64,000 bases of DNA from Lepidodermella squamata (GCA_047495785.1 JBLDXI010000009.1:5456001-5520000); one strand, 5' to 3'. Numbered from the stretch's first letter, positions 1 to 11,599 are shown. The notes: generated by a model not told the origin, from the letters alone. Program-made: numbers and translations.

Positions 1-843
1 AAAACGCGCCGAAATCTAAAACGTATACAAAATAATCAGATTTTTTTCAAAAACAAATCAAATAAAAATTATTGAAAAATTCAACACGCATGCGAATTAG
101 AATTGCGGAGAGATCTCTATTTCAATCGAGATTATAGGCAAGTTCCTTCACAGGTCGTAAAATTAAATTAAATAAACCGTTTCGAGACTAGAAACATGGG
201 CACACATGAGCAGTCGAGATGCATATATAAATGAAACTGATTTCGCTCATCGTAACAAACGACAGGGAGAAAGCACAGACGCAAAAGCGGCAGTAAACAG
301 AGCAATCAAGAGAAGATAAAACAGTCGTATAGCCTTTTCGAGCACCAATGAAAACCAAGAAAATAGAACAAATATTTTAGAGGCGGCTCCAGAAATTTCA
401 TTCACGATCGCTTGCGGCCGTTTCCTGATTTTTCGAAGAACATGAAGTCCTGCAAAAAAAAATAAAAAATGTTCACAACTTCAAATTTTCCGATCTCTCA
501 CTCGACTCAAAAATAAATTGATTGAAACCATGAGACCGGAGTAAATAAGTTTCAGCATTTCAACAGCAAACTAGGTATCAGTTTCTTCGAAATTTTCTGA
601 CTTAGACAGCCGAGAAAACGTAACTGAAAAATTGAATTCAGACTGGAAATTTCTAAATTTTACAATAAAGTGAAACATAAATTTTTTTAATTATACCACT
701 TTTTAATTAGTTATTTTTTGAAATAAATTGAAGTAGAAAATTGCTTTTCAGTCAGGATAAATTTCGAATCATTATTTTATAATTTGGAGTATAATTTCGA
801 TGACATGTTTTTATTTACAAACAGACTAACAATTGTGAAAGCT
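1..843. other. Non-coding 3' flank of the first scramblase gene
   Basis: I see no supported gene here. The stretch is AT-rich and lies downstream of the minus-strand scramblase gene. A TATATAAA-like box near 223-230 on the plus strand is the only promoter-like word, and nothing recognisable follows it. Confidence 0.5.
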
Positions 844-2189
844 TTACTTTGCGGATATTTCGTTAATGACCCATGGCAATAATGAAACTAAATTACGGCT
901 TACAATAAGAAACAGCACGCCCATTAAGGTGGCTTTAACGCGCACGTCGAGATCGCGCGGGAAGGCGATGCCGAAATTATCCGCATCAGTGAACACCTCC
1001 TGCGCAAAGCCGGACCACTGCTTCACGATCTTGCCGACTTTATCGCCGCCCGACACCGGGTAAATGTCGAATTCAGACGGGCAAGGGCAGGCCGGCATGA
1101 TGCAACACGGCCCGTCGATGCGTAGCTGGGGAACCAAGGCTTCGTCGAGAATTTCAAAATTCGGGCCGCACGTTGAGCACGTCGAACGAGCGTAGCCAAG
1201 AACGGCCCCGCCAGGCGATTCGACTCGAATTTCGTGATGACAACCTAGTAGGAAAAATTAGAAATCGATATCTATTTTACAAACAACCGATAATTCATTT
1301 TCAATCAAATTTTCTATTTAAAACATGGGCGGTAAGCAAAATTATGGGCATTAATAATCAATTAGCTTGGCCTCGTTCAACTTTACGGTATATTAGGAAA
1401 AATATCTGATTTCATAATCCAGAGGGCTCGTAGTATCCAATTAACCTTTACAAATTCCACTTTCGTATGGCACTATTAATGGGCTTCGCCCACTGCACTG
1501 CGATTTTTCGTCAATAATTGGTTTTCGCGTCATAACTCAACATCTCTAGGGAATTTCATTGAAAGGTTAAATTAAATTCGGACGCTTCCAGTCATATGAA
1601 ATTTCAAAATAACAAAACTCAATTGAGCTAGGCAATTTTGAGAACATGTTTGTAAGTGAAACTCATTTCTAATTCAGGTCCAATTACTTTGAATTTTGAG
1701 AAGTTCGAATAAGAAATGCGATTCATACGTACAATTAGAGCAGCAACAGCCGCCAACAGCGCATAACTTGAATGGGCGGTGAATGCGCAGAACTTCTTGG
1801 CTCGAACTATCAACAATGTGAATCGTGAATTCGCGATTCGTCCCGCAGCAGAAACGCATACAAAACGTCGATTCTTCGAATGCGTAATAGCACTGCTGGC
1901 CCAAATTGTTGAAAATGCGGTATTTATTCGCCTCTTCGAACCCAGTCATCGCCTCAAGAATTTCAGCCTGTTGCTGCACTAATAACTGGTCGATTTGTGT
2001 CAGATATTCTAAGCCAGTCGGGCAGTTAGGGATAGGGCCAGGCCGAGCCATCCAGTTGGCAGTTGCCGCGCCCACCATCCCACCTCCTGTAGTCGTGATT
2101 ATCGTAGTTTGAGCGCCGGGTTGAATCGAAACAGCCCCGGGTATCATCGACGGCATTGGCTGAGGTGGGATTTGCATATTTTGCAACAT
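844..2189 (-). CDS. Phospholipid scramblase family protein (first copy)
   Basis: This is a PLSCR-type scramblase, a family linked to Ca2+-dependent lipid movement across the plasma membrane. Two exons are read on the minus strand, 2189-1733 and 1244-844, with a GTACGT donor and a CTAG acceptor. The phases close to a 285-residue product. Residues 1-50 are a Pro/Gly/Thr-rich leader. The scramblase core follows, starting at CPTGLEYLTQIDQLLVQQ, with the Cys-rich palmitoylation-like segment CAVGGCCCSNC at the exon junction. Exon 2 continues with CCHHEIRVESPGG and the Ca-binding-like segment DADNFGIAFPRDLDV. The protein ends in a hydrophobic helix. It is homologous to the adjacent gene at 2421-3655 but has fewer introns. 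The start is the first ATG after a possible splice acceptor at 2208-2209. Family assignment is firm; enzymatic activity is inferred. Confidence 0.88.
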
Positions 2190-2420
2190 TTTCTGGCCTT
2201 AAAATATCTAAAATGAAATTGCGTTATATTCGTTTTATTATTACAACACCAACAGGTAAAAATAATTTCTAATACCAGGCAAAAAGCCGCAAAATACAGG
2301 TAGACTTCATGCGATGATTCAGAGCACGAAACGAAAAAAGGGGAAAGCAAAAACAAAACTAGAAATGACTCAGGCACATTAAAGCAGAGATTTCTTGGTC
2401 CTCTAGAGCAGTTATCCAAA
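2190..2420 (-). promoter_or_regulatory. Compact intergenic spacer: polyA signal followed by a splice acceptor
   Basis: Between the stop of the upstream scramblase (2421) and the ATG of the downstream one (2189) lie only 231 bases. On the minus strand an AATAAA is at 2239-2234, and 24 bases further on a pyrimidine-rich TTTTAG acceptor ends at 2208. This is the arrangement expected for polyadenylation coupled to spliced-leader trans-splicing, but an ordinary 5'UTR intron would look the same. Confidence 0.4.
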
Positions 2421-3655
2421 TCAAAACCAGCCGCTGCTGCTGCTGTTGTTGTTGCCGTTACCACTTTGCTCGAAAAACATAAAGTCAATGAGGAAAAGAA
2501 CGCCGAGTAGCGTTGCTTTCAGTCTGACATCCAGATCAATCGGGAATGAAACGCCGAAATTGTCCGCATCGCTGAAGGCCTCTTGAATGAATCCAGACCA
2601 TTGTTTAGTAATACGGCCGACGCGTGCGTTTTCAGATCCGTAGGACAAAACGTTAAAGTCGTAATCGCATGGGCAACGCGGGAAGAACATGCATGGTCCT
2701 TCGATGGAGAAAACAGGGTTTCGCTGCGCGTCCAGTATAACAAAGGATGGGTTGCAGCAATAACACTGCTGGATAGCATAACCAATAGGGACACCGGGTG
2801 GAGCCTCAACTTGAATCTCTTGTTGGCATGACTGATCAACATAACGGATTAGCTAAATATCTACCGTGCTAGAGGGAGTAAACTTACTGAACAACACCCG
2901 TAACATCCGCCCATGGAGCATTTGAACGGGCGGAAGACACGCATGACTTCTTGATTCGAGTTATCAACAATGTGTATAACGAATTCCCTCAACGTTCCAC
3001 AACACATTCTAACAAAATACAGCACGAACTAGCTAGCTCAAGCCTGTATAGTCAATCTCTTACCTCTGACAGAAATCAGACTCTTCAAATGCATAGTAAC
3101 ACTGTTGACCCATCGAGTTAAACACTCGGTATCTAAAAAATACAGCTAGTTGAGTTTTAAGAAATTCCATAAATACTCACTTGTTGCAAGTTTCGTAGCC
3201 CCTGAAAGAAATCAAGAATAAGCAAAAGTAATAAAACACAAGTACTCAAGTGCTTACGTCATCATCTCGAAAATCTCCATCAGTTGATGAACCAGTAGCT
3301 GGTCAACTTGAGCTAGGTATTCCAGACCGGGCGGACAGCCCGGGATCGCAGCAGGTCTGTTCATCCACTGCATCTGACCGCGGCCTCCAGCTGCCATACC
3401 GGGCTGAATTTGCACTGCACCCGGTTGAGCAGCATAGTGGACACCAGGCTGTTGGCCCGGCTGTAGGTATGCTCCTGGTTGACCAGGTTGCGGATAGCCG
3501 GGCTGGGGATAGTAACCAGGCTGAGGATAACCAGGTGGGGGATAACCGGCTTGAGGCGCGTAGCCGGGCTGAGGAGCTGGATAGCCTGCTTGGGGCGGAT
3601 AGCCAGACTGAGGAGGCGGATAACCGGCAGGATAGCCTGGTTGTTGATACATCAT
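2421..3655 (-). CDS. Phospholipid scramblase with proline-rich N-terminus (second copy)
   Basis: Exons on the minus strand are 3655-3258, 3201-3181, 3132-3064, 3008-2888 and 2831-2421. All have GT-AG junctions and the phases close to 339 residues. The first 90 residues are a tandem PGYP/QPGY array, the proline-rich leader typical of PLSCR proteins that bind SH3/WW partners. The catalytic body begins at [18 protein letters not shown], carries the Cys-rich cluster [10 protein letters not shown], then [20 protein letters not shown] and the EF-hand-like [17 protein letters not shown]-terminal hydrophobic helix follows, ending in an unusual Gly/Asn/Ser tail. It is a tandem duplicate of the gene at 844-2189 and shares the upstream region 3656-4463 with the divergent NOS1AP gene. 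The protein probably sits in the plasma membrane with its bulk in the cytosol. Confidence 0.92.
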
Positions 3656-4463
3656 AGATTTAAAACTTTCAAATACCTATAAATTTAAAAGAAATATTAA
3701 CAACTCCTGCGAACAGACGGCTGATGGTATAGCTACACAGTAGCACGGAGTACAAGATCAAGCGGCTATCAGCGTGAGGCTTAGTGCACTTGGTCCGATT
3801 CCGGATCCGCGCAGCTGAAATCATTGCTCACCTTGAATTTTTTCGCGGTAATTGATGCTCATATGACCTTGAACTTGTATCAAAAATACTAGCAGAAAAT
3901 AAAGAAGCTTAATGACATATTTTAAATGCAATATTTTTAATAAAACCTGCGGCGAAAATATTGATTGATCCCAGCAGAAGGCGCCAAGATTAAAAATCGA
4001 TATCAATAAAAATATCCACGCGCGATATTACTCGCATCGCGCATTCGAAATTGAAAAATAGAGACATACAATATGCATTCTCAGGGCGAAGAATTTGTTG
4101 CTTGTAATTTTTCAGAATGCCATAGCTCCTTGATTCTCGAGGCTTGAAGTTTCTACTTCACGCGGTGTTTCTCGATGGGTTTGAGATGCCGGTTCATTTC
4201 ATACCTGTCCAAATTCCATTAATCTATGTGTTCTGATTACGCCATTCTTCTTACAAGACGCTCATTTTTGCGAGGGCCAGTGTAGCTTGTTACTTTTTTG
4301 GCATAACATTTAACGAGAAGGATGGGATCTTCGAGTGAATTGTTTTTCTAGAAATTACCGGTTTCCAAATGTTGTGATTCACCGAAATTTAATCCTCTTG
4401 TATCAAATGCATTTGGAGCTCGAGATGTATTTTTGCTTCGATTGATGCCGCTCTAAGACAAAA
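3656..4463. promoter_or_regulatory. Divergent intergenic region between scramblase and NOS1AP
   Basis: About 800 bases separate the minus-strand scramblase start from the plus-strand NOS1AP start, so both promoters should lie here. I see no coding signal. A TATAG acceptor-like site just 5' of the scramblase ATG suggests a leader intron or trans-splice site. Confidence 0.4.
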
Positions 4464-7400
4464 ATGCTGAGGAGGAGCAATTACGATTTGGTGGACGAAG
4501 ACGGCTACGACATGCGCATCCCTGCAGTCAGCGAAGAGGCCTTCCAATACGGCATTATTTTCAAGCTGAAGGTGAGCTCTTGAATGTACACCATGATATA
4601 TGCCACTAATAATCTTATTCTAACATATATAGTATGTTGGCTCTTTGGATATACCGCGACCCTCATCGCGAACCGACATAATTTCAGCGATGCGTCGTAT
4701 CAGGGTTGGTTTGCATATATACTTTCGAATCATTTAAGCCATACACGCATTTCGATTCACCGCATTTTGACTTGAAATTTCTATCGTCACATGATTCATC
4801 CGTCGATCATTCTAATTTACTTATCCATGATTTGTTTCAACCTTGAGTTTTTGATCGCCTCGTTTTAAACCGGTGCGCGTGCACGAGAACCTTAGCACGT
4901 CCCGCGGTAATATTTTTGATATTTTGTTCCGAAAGTGGCTCTTCACTCATTTTCTCAAATAGTCGACACGCGACGTCCTAGCTCATCATAGCAGCATAAT
5001 TTCATAAAAACCGAAGTTGAGCAACGCTACGCAGACCGCCGCATATTTTATGAGTGGCGGGCAAAAAATAATGCAAGAATTTATCAACCCGTGCGTAAAA
5101 ATTTATTGCCGTTGATTTCGGCGCCGTATCGCTGCTAGTTGCGTCCGTCCGCGCCCAGCGCCCGCGCGTATAAGGACGTGTTCGGCGAGCAATGACGTGT
5201 TAAAATTGAATATATTATTGGTTTTTATTGCTCATCATAGCCCAGAACAATGTGATGGCTGTTATTGCCGAGTGCTGCTGTCCTGCAAACTAAGTAGCGT
5301 TTGGTTCTTGGTCTCGCGGCGCAATGCGATCCGTGCGATGATCGACTAAATTACAGTTTTACTCACTATGACAAATCAATATACTTTATTTACATACAAG
5401 CGATTTTTTGCCGCTTGTTTACGCAATATTACTGCAACTAAAGCACGAGAATGAAATTCAAATTTTGGCGTGAGATCCTTCAGTTCATTTAATCTTCCAT
5501 CACATTTTTTAATACAATTGCGTCTGTTCACCATCTAATAAATGTTATGAGAGTTGGATAAAAAGAGGAAGCTGAATAACTTGAAATGAAACTAATTCTA
5601 TTTACAGTGTGAATACAAGCTTCGATCCGCAAAAAAGAAGAAGGTGGTGATGATAGTCAGCGTTGACGGCATCAAAATATTTCCTCGCAAATCAAAGGCT
5701 TATTCATCGGTAAATTTCAAGTGATATATAAACTGAACTCGCACGAAATTACTTCATATTAGCCTTTACAGAGAAAGCTGTTATCGCCGTTTCTTCGGAG
5801 GGAACATTCTGCTTCTTCAGTTGCCTCAGCACCGACAGTCCCCAAAGTGGGACAAGCATTGGCCAGGGCAAGCTCGGCAACTCCTCTCACGTCAGCGAAT
5901 GTATCTACTTCTCGGGGAGGAAAAGCAACTAAATTGAAAGATGTCGAACCCATGGATACAAGCAACCAGGAAAACGGGGAGTCGAAGGAGCAAGATGCTC
6001 AGGATAACGTTGTGCCATCCAATGAATCTTGTGCGAACATGAATGCGTCGATGATTTCGCAGCCCGCCGATGCGATGTCAAGCAGTGGACTCCCGGAAGA
6101 TGAACCACCTCTGTTTCATCATGCCATTCATCGAATTTTCTTTGTATCTCATTACTCGCCGGACGAACGAGTGTTTTCATACATCGCTCGGAATAGCTCG
6201 AGTCAGCAACAACAGCAGCAGAACGCTAGTGGCAATACATCGGCAGCTCCCACTTGTCCTTTCACGTGCTACGTTTTCAAAACCTACAAGAAAAGCGAAG
6301 GTGAGTTGGATAAGGCTAGTCCTTTGAGGAGGCTAAATAAAGTCTTTGGGATAACCATCTGCCCGGAGGATTGCTAGGGTTCGCTTTATTTAAGGGTTAG
6401 AATTATGCCAATTTATTAAATAAGGATTGAAATGCCTAATCAATTAGGAAAAATCTTGCTGGCATTTCCGCGGCTAAAATTTAACCCCTGTGGATTCAAA
6501 CGGCTGCGATTTTCATAACTTTTTTCCTATGATTTATAGCCATCCGGATAGTTCGTACCATCGGCCAGTCGTTCGAGGTTTGCCACAATATATCTCAAAA
6601 GTTGGCGCAGAAAGCAGAGAAAAACAGCAAACCTGCGACAAGCGTCTCTGCTCACTGCATCTCAGCAAAAACTACAGACCCTCCTCCACCAAAGCAAACA
6701 CCTGACAATGATCCAATTTCATCTGCTATTAACGCAGCTCTTAATTATTCGGCAACTGGCGGTGGAAATTTACGTCGTCCGAACAACTCTCCACCAGCTC
6801 AACAGCCAGCTCAAAACTTGACCGTGCAACCAACACCGCCACTCATCCTCTCATCCTCGCTTTACTCAATGCAGCCCGGAGCTGTAACGAGCCTCGAAGT
6901 TGACCCCAATTCAGTTGAAAGAAGCCAGAGTTTACAGCAAATGCCATTGACAATGACTACATACGAGCTTAATACATCAACTGGTGCTAATACTGTTACG
7001 GCCTGCGTTGATCTCCACTCATCAAACGCTAATCAAGTGTTACTCACTTTCAACGACACAATGACAACATCAGCCACATCATCTTCATTATCAGGCGCAT
7101 CGACACTAACTAGTTTATCCCCGAGCCAGGTCATGAACAACTACTACTTCGCACCAGGTGCTGCCCCGAAAAATGAGCACATTGTCAACAAGAATCGGGC
7201 GAGTTTGACCGGTTCGATCCACAGTAGTGAAGGTACTTTCACTAATGACGAAGGGGCTAACGATCCTGCGACTCCAGTAGCACAGGCTACCCCGACGAAG
7301 AAAACTAACCACCTGGTGGTAAACGCGAATGCAACTACGACGTCGCCATTATTGCCTACTCACGTGACTCGGCCTGCGCTGAACCTGGATCCCAGGCTAA

Positions 7401-8161
7401 GTTTTGGCACGAGCGACGCCAGAGTTGCGGTGTTTCATCGAATGCTTGAATTGCAGCGACAAGAGAGCGAGGCATCTCAAGCTCAAGCTGAGCGACTACG
7501 GCAGCAACTGCTTGCTGAATGTGACGCGAGACAAGCTGCTCAGCAGAGAAATCACCAGCTACTACGGCAGAATTGCGAACTTGTTGATAAGTTAACCCAG
7601 TTATTCGAAAGGCTCGAACGCGTTGAAAAGAGCCTTATGTCTGGCAACAGCGGTTCAAGTAGTCCTTTCCCTGTGCCTCTACAACCCTCTACAATACCGA
7701 CTCGAGTCCTTCCGATCAATATCGCCCTTTCTCCCCAAACTCCGTCGCTTATTGATGAACCAATACCGATATTGAGTCCACCACCTGTAAAGTCTTTGCC
7801 AGTTAGAAGTATCTCGATATCCAGCGGTTCAAAGGAAGTTGCTGACTCGAACCAAGGCCACATGTGGACAATAAAGCAATCGCAGTCATCCCTGTCTCGC
7901 TTGGATCGAGAGGAGAACGTGTATCAATCTCTCAACAACTCAGTCATGTCTGATCGAATTACACCAGCGGCTAGCACAAAAACTATTGTTATGCTGAGCC
8001 CGTCTTCAGAGCTTCCAACATCGCCTAAACCACTGGCGAATTCAACATCTTTGCCCCACAAAGTCGAGCCAAGTAGCTCGGATGAGAAAGCTAAGGAGGA
8101 GTCTAGTGAAAATCCTCAGTTTATCAAACACCAACCGCAATTTTTTTCATGTAGTCTTTAG
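4464..8161 (+). CDS. NOS1AP: NOS1AP/CAPON-like PTB-domain adaptor
   Basis: Five exons: 4464-4571, 4633-4704, 5608-5709, 5763-6300 and 6540-8161. The phases close to 813 residues. The N-terminus matches the CAPON PTB domain: SNYDLVDEDGYDMRIP, EEAFQYGI, then YVGSLDIPRPSSR, AMRRIR and KKKKVVMIVSVDGIKIF. After a low-complexity insertion of about 105 residues, the second half of the PTB follows (HRIFFVSHYSPDERVFSYIAR and, across the next intron, IRIVRTIGQSFEVCHNIS). A Ser/Thr/Asn-rich linker leads to a predicted coiled coil at about residues 574-640 (LELQRQESEASQAQAERLRQ onwards). The family links nNOS or dystrophin-associated complexes to partners; the C. elegans member is DYC-1. The C-terminus (SCSL) is not a classical class-I PDZ ligand. 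Candidate polyA signal at 8262-8267. Confidence 0.9.
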
Positions 8162-8665
8162 TTCGTTTTCACGTGATAGCAGCTTTAACAGTGAACTGAA
8201 ACGTGATAGAATGCTGTTGTCTGATATCTCATAGCAAGAAAAGGTGAAGGGAGATCGCGAAAATAAATTCATTGTGACGTCAGTTTTATCTTTGGAATAT
8301 TTCAGGGACGCTAAATCAGAGACATTATATGTCACCAGAGTCACCAGAGTTTTACTTTATGGAATTATGAGCAAAATTTTCCAGAGTGACTTCGGAGGTT
8401 TGCCTTCTGTCACCTCTTGTTCAAAAATGCCGTCGTTGATTGCCAAGGGACCTGAGTCCGATTGTTATTAGAATGAACAGAACACGCGTCCTAGTGACCT
8501 AGCTCGGAAACTTTCGAGATACTTCAGCTGCAGTCACGGTTGAAAGCCACTTTTCCATTGACCGGCTTATCGTGTTTTGACACTCAGAATTCGGTTGGAT
8601 CTCAGTATCCCTCCGAATTGCTTCATCTGGAGAATAGAAGTTGTTAAAATGCTGGATTCGCCTTT
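8162..8665. other. Convergent 3' intergenic region
   Basis: This holds the 3' ends of NOS1AP (plus) and the propeller protein (minus). An AATAAA at 8262-8267 suits NOS1AP. No gene is supported. Confidence 0.5.
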
Positions 8666-9962
8666 TTAAATCTTACGGAGGAGAGGTGCAATGCCTTCCA
8701 ATCGAACCAAGAAGCTCTGCTTATCATTAAGCCCGGCAGCAACTAATAGACTGTCTTCGCTTTCTACAGTGACACTTCGAATGTAGAGAAAAGGCTTCAA
8801 CAACAGAGGATCGATGATTTCGACAGATCTCATCAGCATGATGTCGATGAATATCGGTGATGAAATCAGCGTTACGCTCATCTTTGCTGCATTTACCACA
8901 CATAATTGAGCGCTATAAACTATTAAAAATATAATAACTAGAAATCTGACACGCAGGCAAATAAAATTCCAAACCTCTCCCATCTTCCTCTTTTTGAACA
9001 GAATGTGTCATTGCGAGGAAGTAATCTCCGAGGTAGTGGACCAATGGTGAACCTCCTCGAAGTATCAGACCATTTGTGGAGATCGATATTGGAGAATCAG
9101 GTTTGCCAAACTCAAAGGAGCAGCAAAACATTCGATCAAGCCTATCGATGTCACAGCTCATTACTCGAAAAACAGGCAAAAATTGGTAGATAAAATGAAG
9201 TTTGCCATTAATGACCAAGGGAGTCCAGTTCTTCTCAACATTGCCGAGTCTCAGTCCCTCAACTTTTATGGCATAGAGCACGCCATCATCCATCGACCAC
9301 ACATGCTGATGGCGAACGGTTTGCCCCGCATCATTCGATTGGGCGTAGATGAAATTCAAAAAAACAGATCCGTTCAAATCGAAAAGCCGTGGGTCTTCAG
9401 GGCCAGTGAAGTAGTAATCTTGAACAGGTGATGGGATGCCGAGAATGCGACCTGTGTTCGCGATATAATCTAGGTTTTCATCCAGCTCTAACGCGTAGAA
9501 GTAACTGTCTTGGTATTGATTGTGGATATACAGCTTTGCTTTCTCGTATCTCGCAAGGTTGAGCCATACTCTGAGGACGCAAAGAATTGATGACTCTCGA
9601 TGTAAACAAGATATTTGAAACGGGTTTAGCTCGAACCAATTTTCTCTGGTGATTGCCGAGGGGAAAGTCAGAGCAACTTTCGATGCGACTAAGGTTGATA
9701 TCTCAGCCAGGATAAGCGTTTTGACGCGGGCAGTTGAATTGCCCATCACAGTTTGGCTTGAATCACAGGACTGAGCAAACACTCCAGTTAAAGTGAAATG
9801 GTATTCAGATGATTCGTTGCGAGAAGCAGAAACAATTTTTTGCCTGAGACTGTGCATGAGCGTTCCCCAAGCGATAACTGTTGTGAAAATAAGAGCTGAA
9901 AAAAGTTTCGCCATGAAGGCAGGTTCTCGCAGATATTTCCGCGTGTATATTCTGTAATTCAT
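8666..9962 (-). CDS. Membrane-anchored five-bladed beta-propeller glycosidase-like protein
   Basis: Two exons on the minus strand, 9962-8975 and 8919-8666, separated by a 55-base GTTTGG...AATAG intron, give 413 residues. A hydrophobic segment at about residues 18-35 after a basic N-terminus suggests a type II signal anchor, so a Golgi or secretory location is likely. The core carries TGPEDPRLFDLNGSVFLNF, then NWTPLVINGKLHFIYQFLP and GGSPLVHYLGDYFLAMTH. These repeated blade motifs, including the EDPR signature, resemble GH130-type mannoside phosphorylases and fungal beta-mannosyltransferase-like proteins. The fold assignment is by motif only. Whether it hydrolyses, phosphorolyses or transfers sugar cannot be told from sequence. 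Splicing is chosen because continuing exon 1 hits a stop within 20 codons while exon 2 extends the propeller pattern (YSAQLCVVNAAKMSVT). Confidence 0.72.
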
Positions 9963-10267
9963 GGCAGTGCTAATGAAGAGACGCGAAATTCAGGGAGTGA
10001 TGCCGATAGCTTCTTGGCTTCTTGTTACACGCCTTGATAGGAAAGGTTTTCCTCTGAAGGCACACGCAAACGGGCGATATAAAGTAATTAGCGTGAAATA
10101 AATGTATTATAGAGTGTAGAGTATAGAGCATGGAGTAAGCAAAAGTATGTGTTTCGATCTAACAATTCAATTATCAAGCGATTCTTTCAGTCAAGAGTGA
10201 AGTAATGAGATAACTATTTACTGATCATCGCGATGAAATGCGTTCAATAGCACGTTTTGCATGTAGC
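9963..10267. other. Intergenic, upstream of propeller gene
   Basis: There is no coding signal. The last 65 bases or so before 10268 resemble the flank of the tRNA-Val at 15916, showing that the duplicated unit includes 5' flanking DNA. Confidence 0.5.
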
Positions 10268-10340
10268 GGTTCGGTGGTGTAGTGGTTATCACATCTGCCT
10301 AACACGCAGAAGGTCGCCGGTTCAATCCCGGCCCGAATCA
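10268..10340 (+). tRNA. tRNA-Val (AAC)
   Basis: A 73-nt cloverleaf with acceptor GGTTCGG/CCGAATC, anticodon AAC in a CTGCC-closed stem, and a canonical B box. It is near-identical to the copies at 15916 and 42795. Confidence 0.95.
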
Positions 10341-10410
10341 GCTGTAAGCTTTTTGGTTGGCTGGCTGGCTATACGAAAAACTAACTTTACTGTCAATAAA
10401 TTAAATCAAT

Positions 10411-10705
10411 AATTCGGTGGCCGAGTGGTTAAGGCATGTGACGTAGATGTTGCCGGACGCAGGACTACCCCGATTTTTTGACTGAGTCACAAAACAAGAA
10501 TATTCAGAAATTCGGCCCGGCCTCTGCATCAAAGCAATGATAAATCGAACGACATAATGAGCTTGGCTCATTATCTTATTCGCGATGTTTTCAGGCAAAA
10601 ATTCGAGTTAGTCCTGTATCCGTCAACATCTACGTCACATGGGTTAAGGCGATGGACTGCTAATCCATTGGGCTCTGCCGCGAGGGTTCGAACCCTTCTG
10701 CGTCG
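10411..10705 (+). pseudogene. tRNA-Ser (GCT) pseudogene split by a transposon
   Basis: The left half (10411-10434) ends in the D-arm. The right half resumes at 10642 and runs through the GCT anticodon to 10705. Compared with intact copies (16270 and 42435), the 5' acceptor strand is mismatched and the variable/T-arm region has two single-base deletions. A 207-bp element with an 8-bp target duplication separates the halves. Function is very unlikely. Confidence 0.88.
10435..10641. mobile_element. 207-bp non-autonomous DNA transposon with TIRs and 8-bp TSD
   Basis: Both ends read CATGTGACGTAGATGTTG inward, extending imperfectly to about 36 bp. GGTTAAGG is present on both sides (10427-10434 and 10642-10649) but only once in the uninterrupted paralogous tRNA-Ser genes. 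An 8-bp duplication with CA-starting ends fits hAT- or P-like families; no transposase is encoded. Confidence 0.88.
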
Positions 10706-10795
10706 TAAAAACTATTGCCTCGGTGACGGCTGACGCTAGTTTTTTTCTAACAAGCTTGTGGTAAAAATGCAGATAAAGTTGTTAAAAAGAGAATG

Positions 10796-10867
10796 CTCCT
10801 TGGCAGGGAATCGAACCCTGGTCTCCCGCGTGACAGGCGGGGATACTAACCACTATACTACCAAGGA
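10796..10867 (-). tRNA. tRNA-Asp (GTC)
   Basis: A 72-nt cloverleaf on the minus strand with acceptor TCCTTGG/CCAAGGA, anticodon GTC and discriminator G. Duplicate of the copy at 16440. Confidence 0.95.
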
Positions 10868-11098
10868 TGACAAAGCAATGATGAAATTCATTGAATTTCA
10901 TGAAGTAGGTATATTTTTCATTCGTGGCTATTTTTTTCCATGAACCTGAGCTAAAAAATCTTTTACACATGGTCAAAAACCACGCTTTTTATTATGAATA
11001 TTCCAAGGAAATGAAAAGATCGATATACCATACCAATACAAAATGACTCCAAGAGATCAAACACTAACGCCTAATAATCAGATAAGAGATATCAACCT

Positions 11099-11599
11099 TC
11101 AAATATAATCACTATCTTGCTGATAAATGCAGTCGATGTATATTTTGTACCGATGCGAAAAGGACCGCGCAAACCCGGCGTGAAACCGATCAACCGCTGC
11201 CACGAAGCGCAGTATGTCAGGCTCAACTATCTGGCACCCCGGTATCAAACGCCCCTCTTCGAAGCAGCAACGATACGTGCCAATAGTGATAATGCTGGCG
11301 GCTTCACTCCGACTTTTAGCTCCGTTCGTTTCCAACGATACACTCATGTTTCCACCCGCCCGCTGACCCGCTGCTGAAACATCGATCGTGAACCGACCAG
11401 GGCAAGATGCTAGCTCATTGATGTTGTTTTTGGTGTGAATTACGATCAGCGATCGCCAAAATGCCAGTAATTGATGTCGAGGATTCTTCCCGCAGCGGTC
11501 AGCATCTGACAAAGGCATAGGTACGGCTGGCGAGGCTATGAACAGGAAGTTGGCTGTTACGAGCACACTGAGAGCTGGTGACATCAGACTTCGCTCCAT
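11099..11599 (-). CDS. Small secreted protein, family unknown
   Basis: Single open frame of 166 codons with no recognised family. The N-terminus is signal-peptide-like: MERSL, then a hydrophobic run through LFIASPAVPMP. The mature part holds six cysteines, including a CC pair (GTYRCCFEEG), and one NxS glycosylation site (NMS). It is one of three consecutive small secreted-protein genes on this strand. The 5' flank shows nothing decisive about the start, and I cannot exclude an intron near the 3' end. Coding status rests on the leader, cysteine content and lack of low complexity, so confidence is moderate. Confidence 0.5.
   Translation of the reverse strand: MERSLMSPALSVLVTANFLFIASPAVPMPLSDADRCGKNPRHQLLAFWRSLIVIHTKNNINELASCPGRFTIDVSAAGQRAGGNMSVSLETNGAKSRSEAASIITIGTYRCCFEEGRLIPGCQIVEPDILRFVAAVDRFHAGFARSFSHRYKIYIDCIYQQDSDYI

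Noticed and set aside
3250-3657. 135-codon plus-strand frame
   Set aside because: Complement of the PGYP-repeat exon of the scramblase gene.
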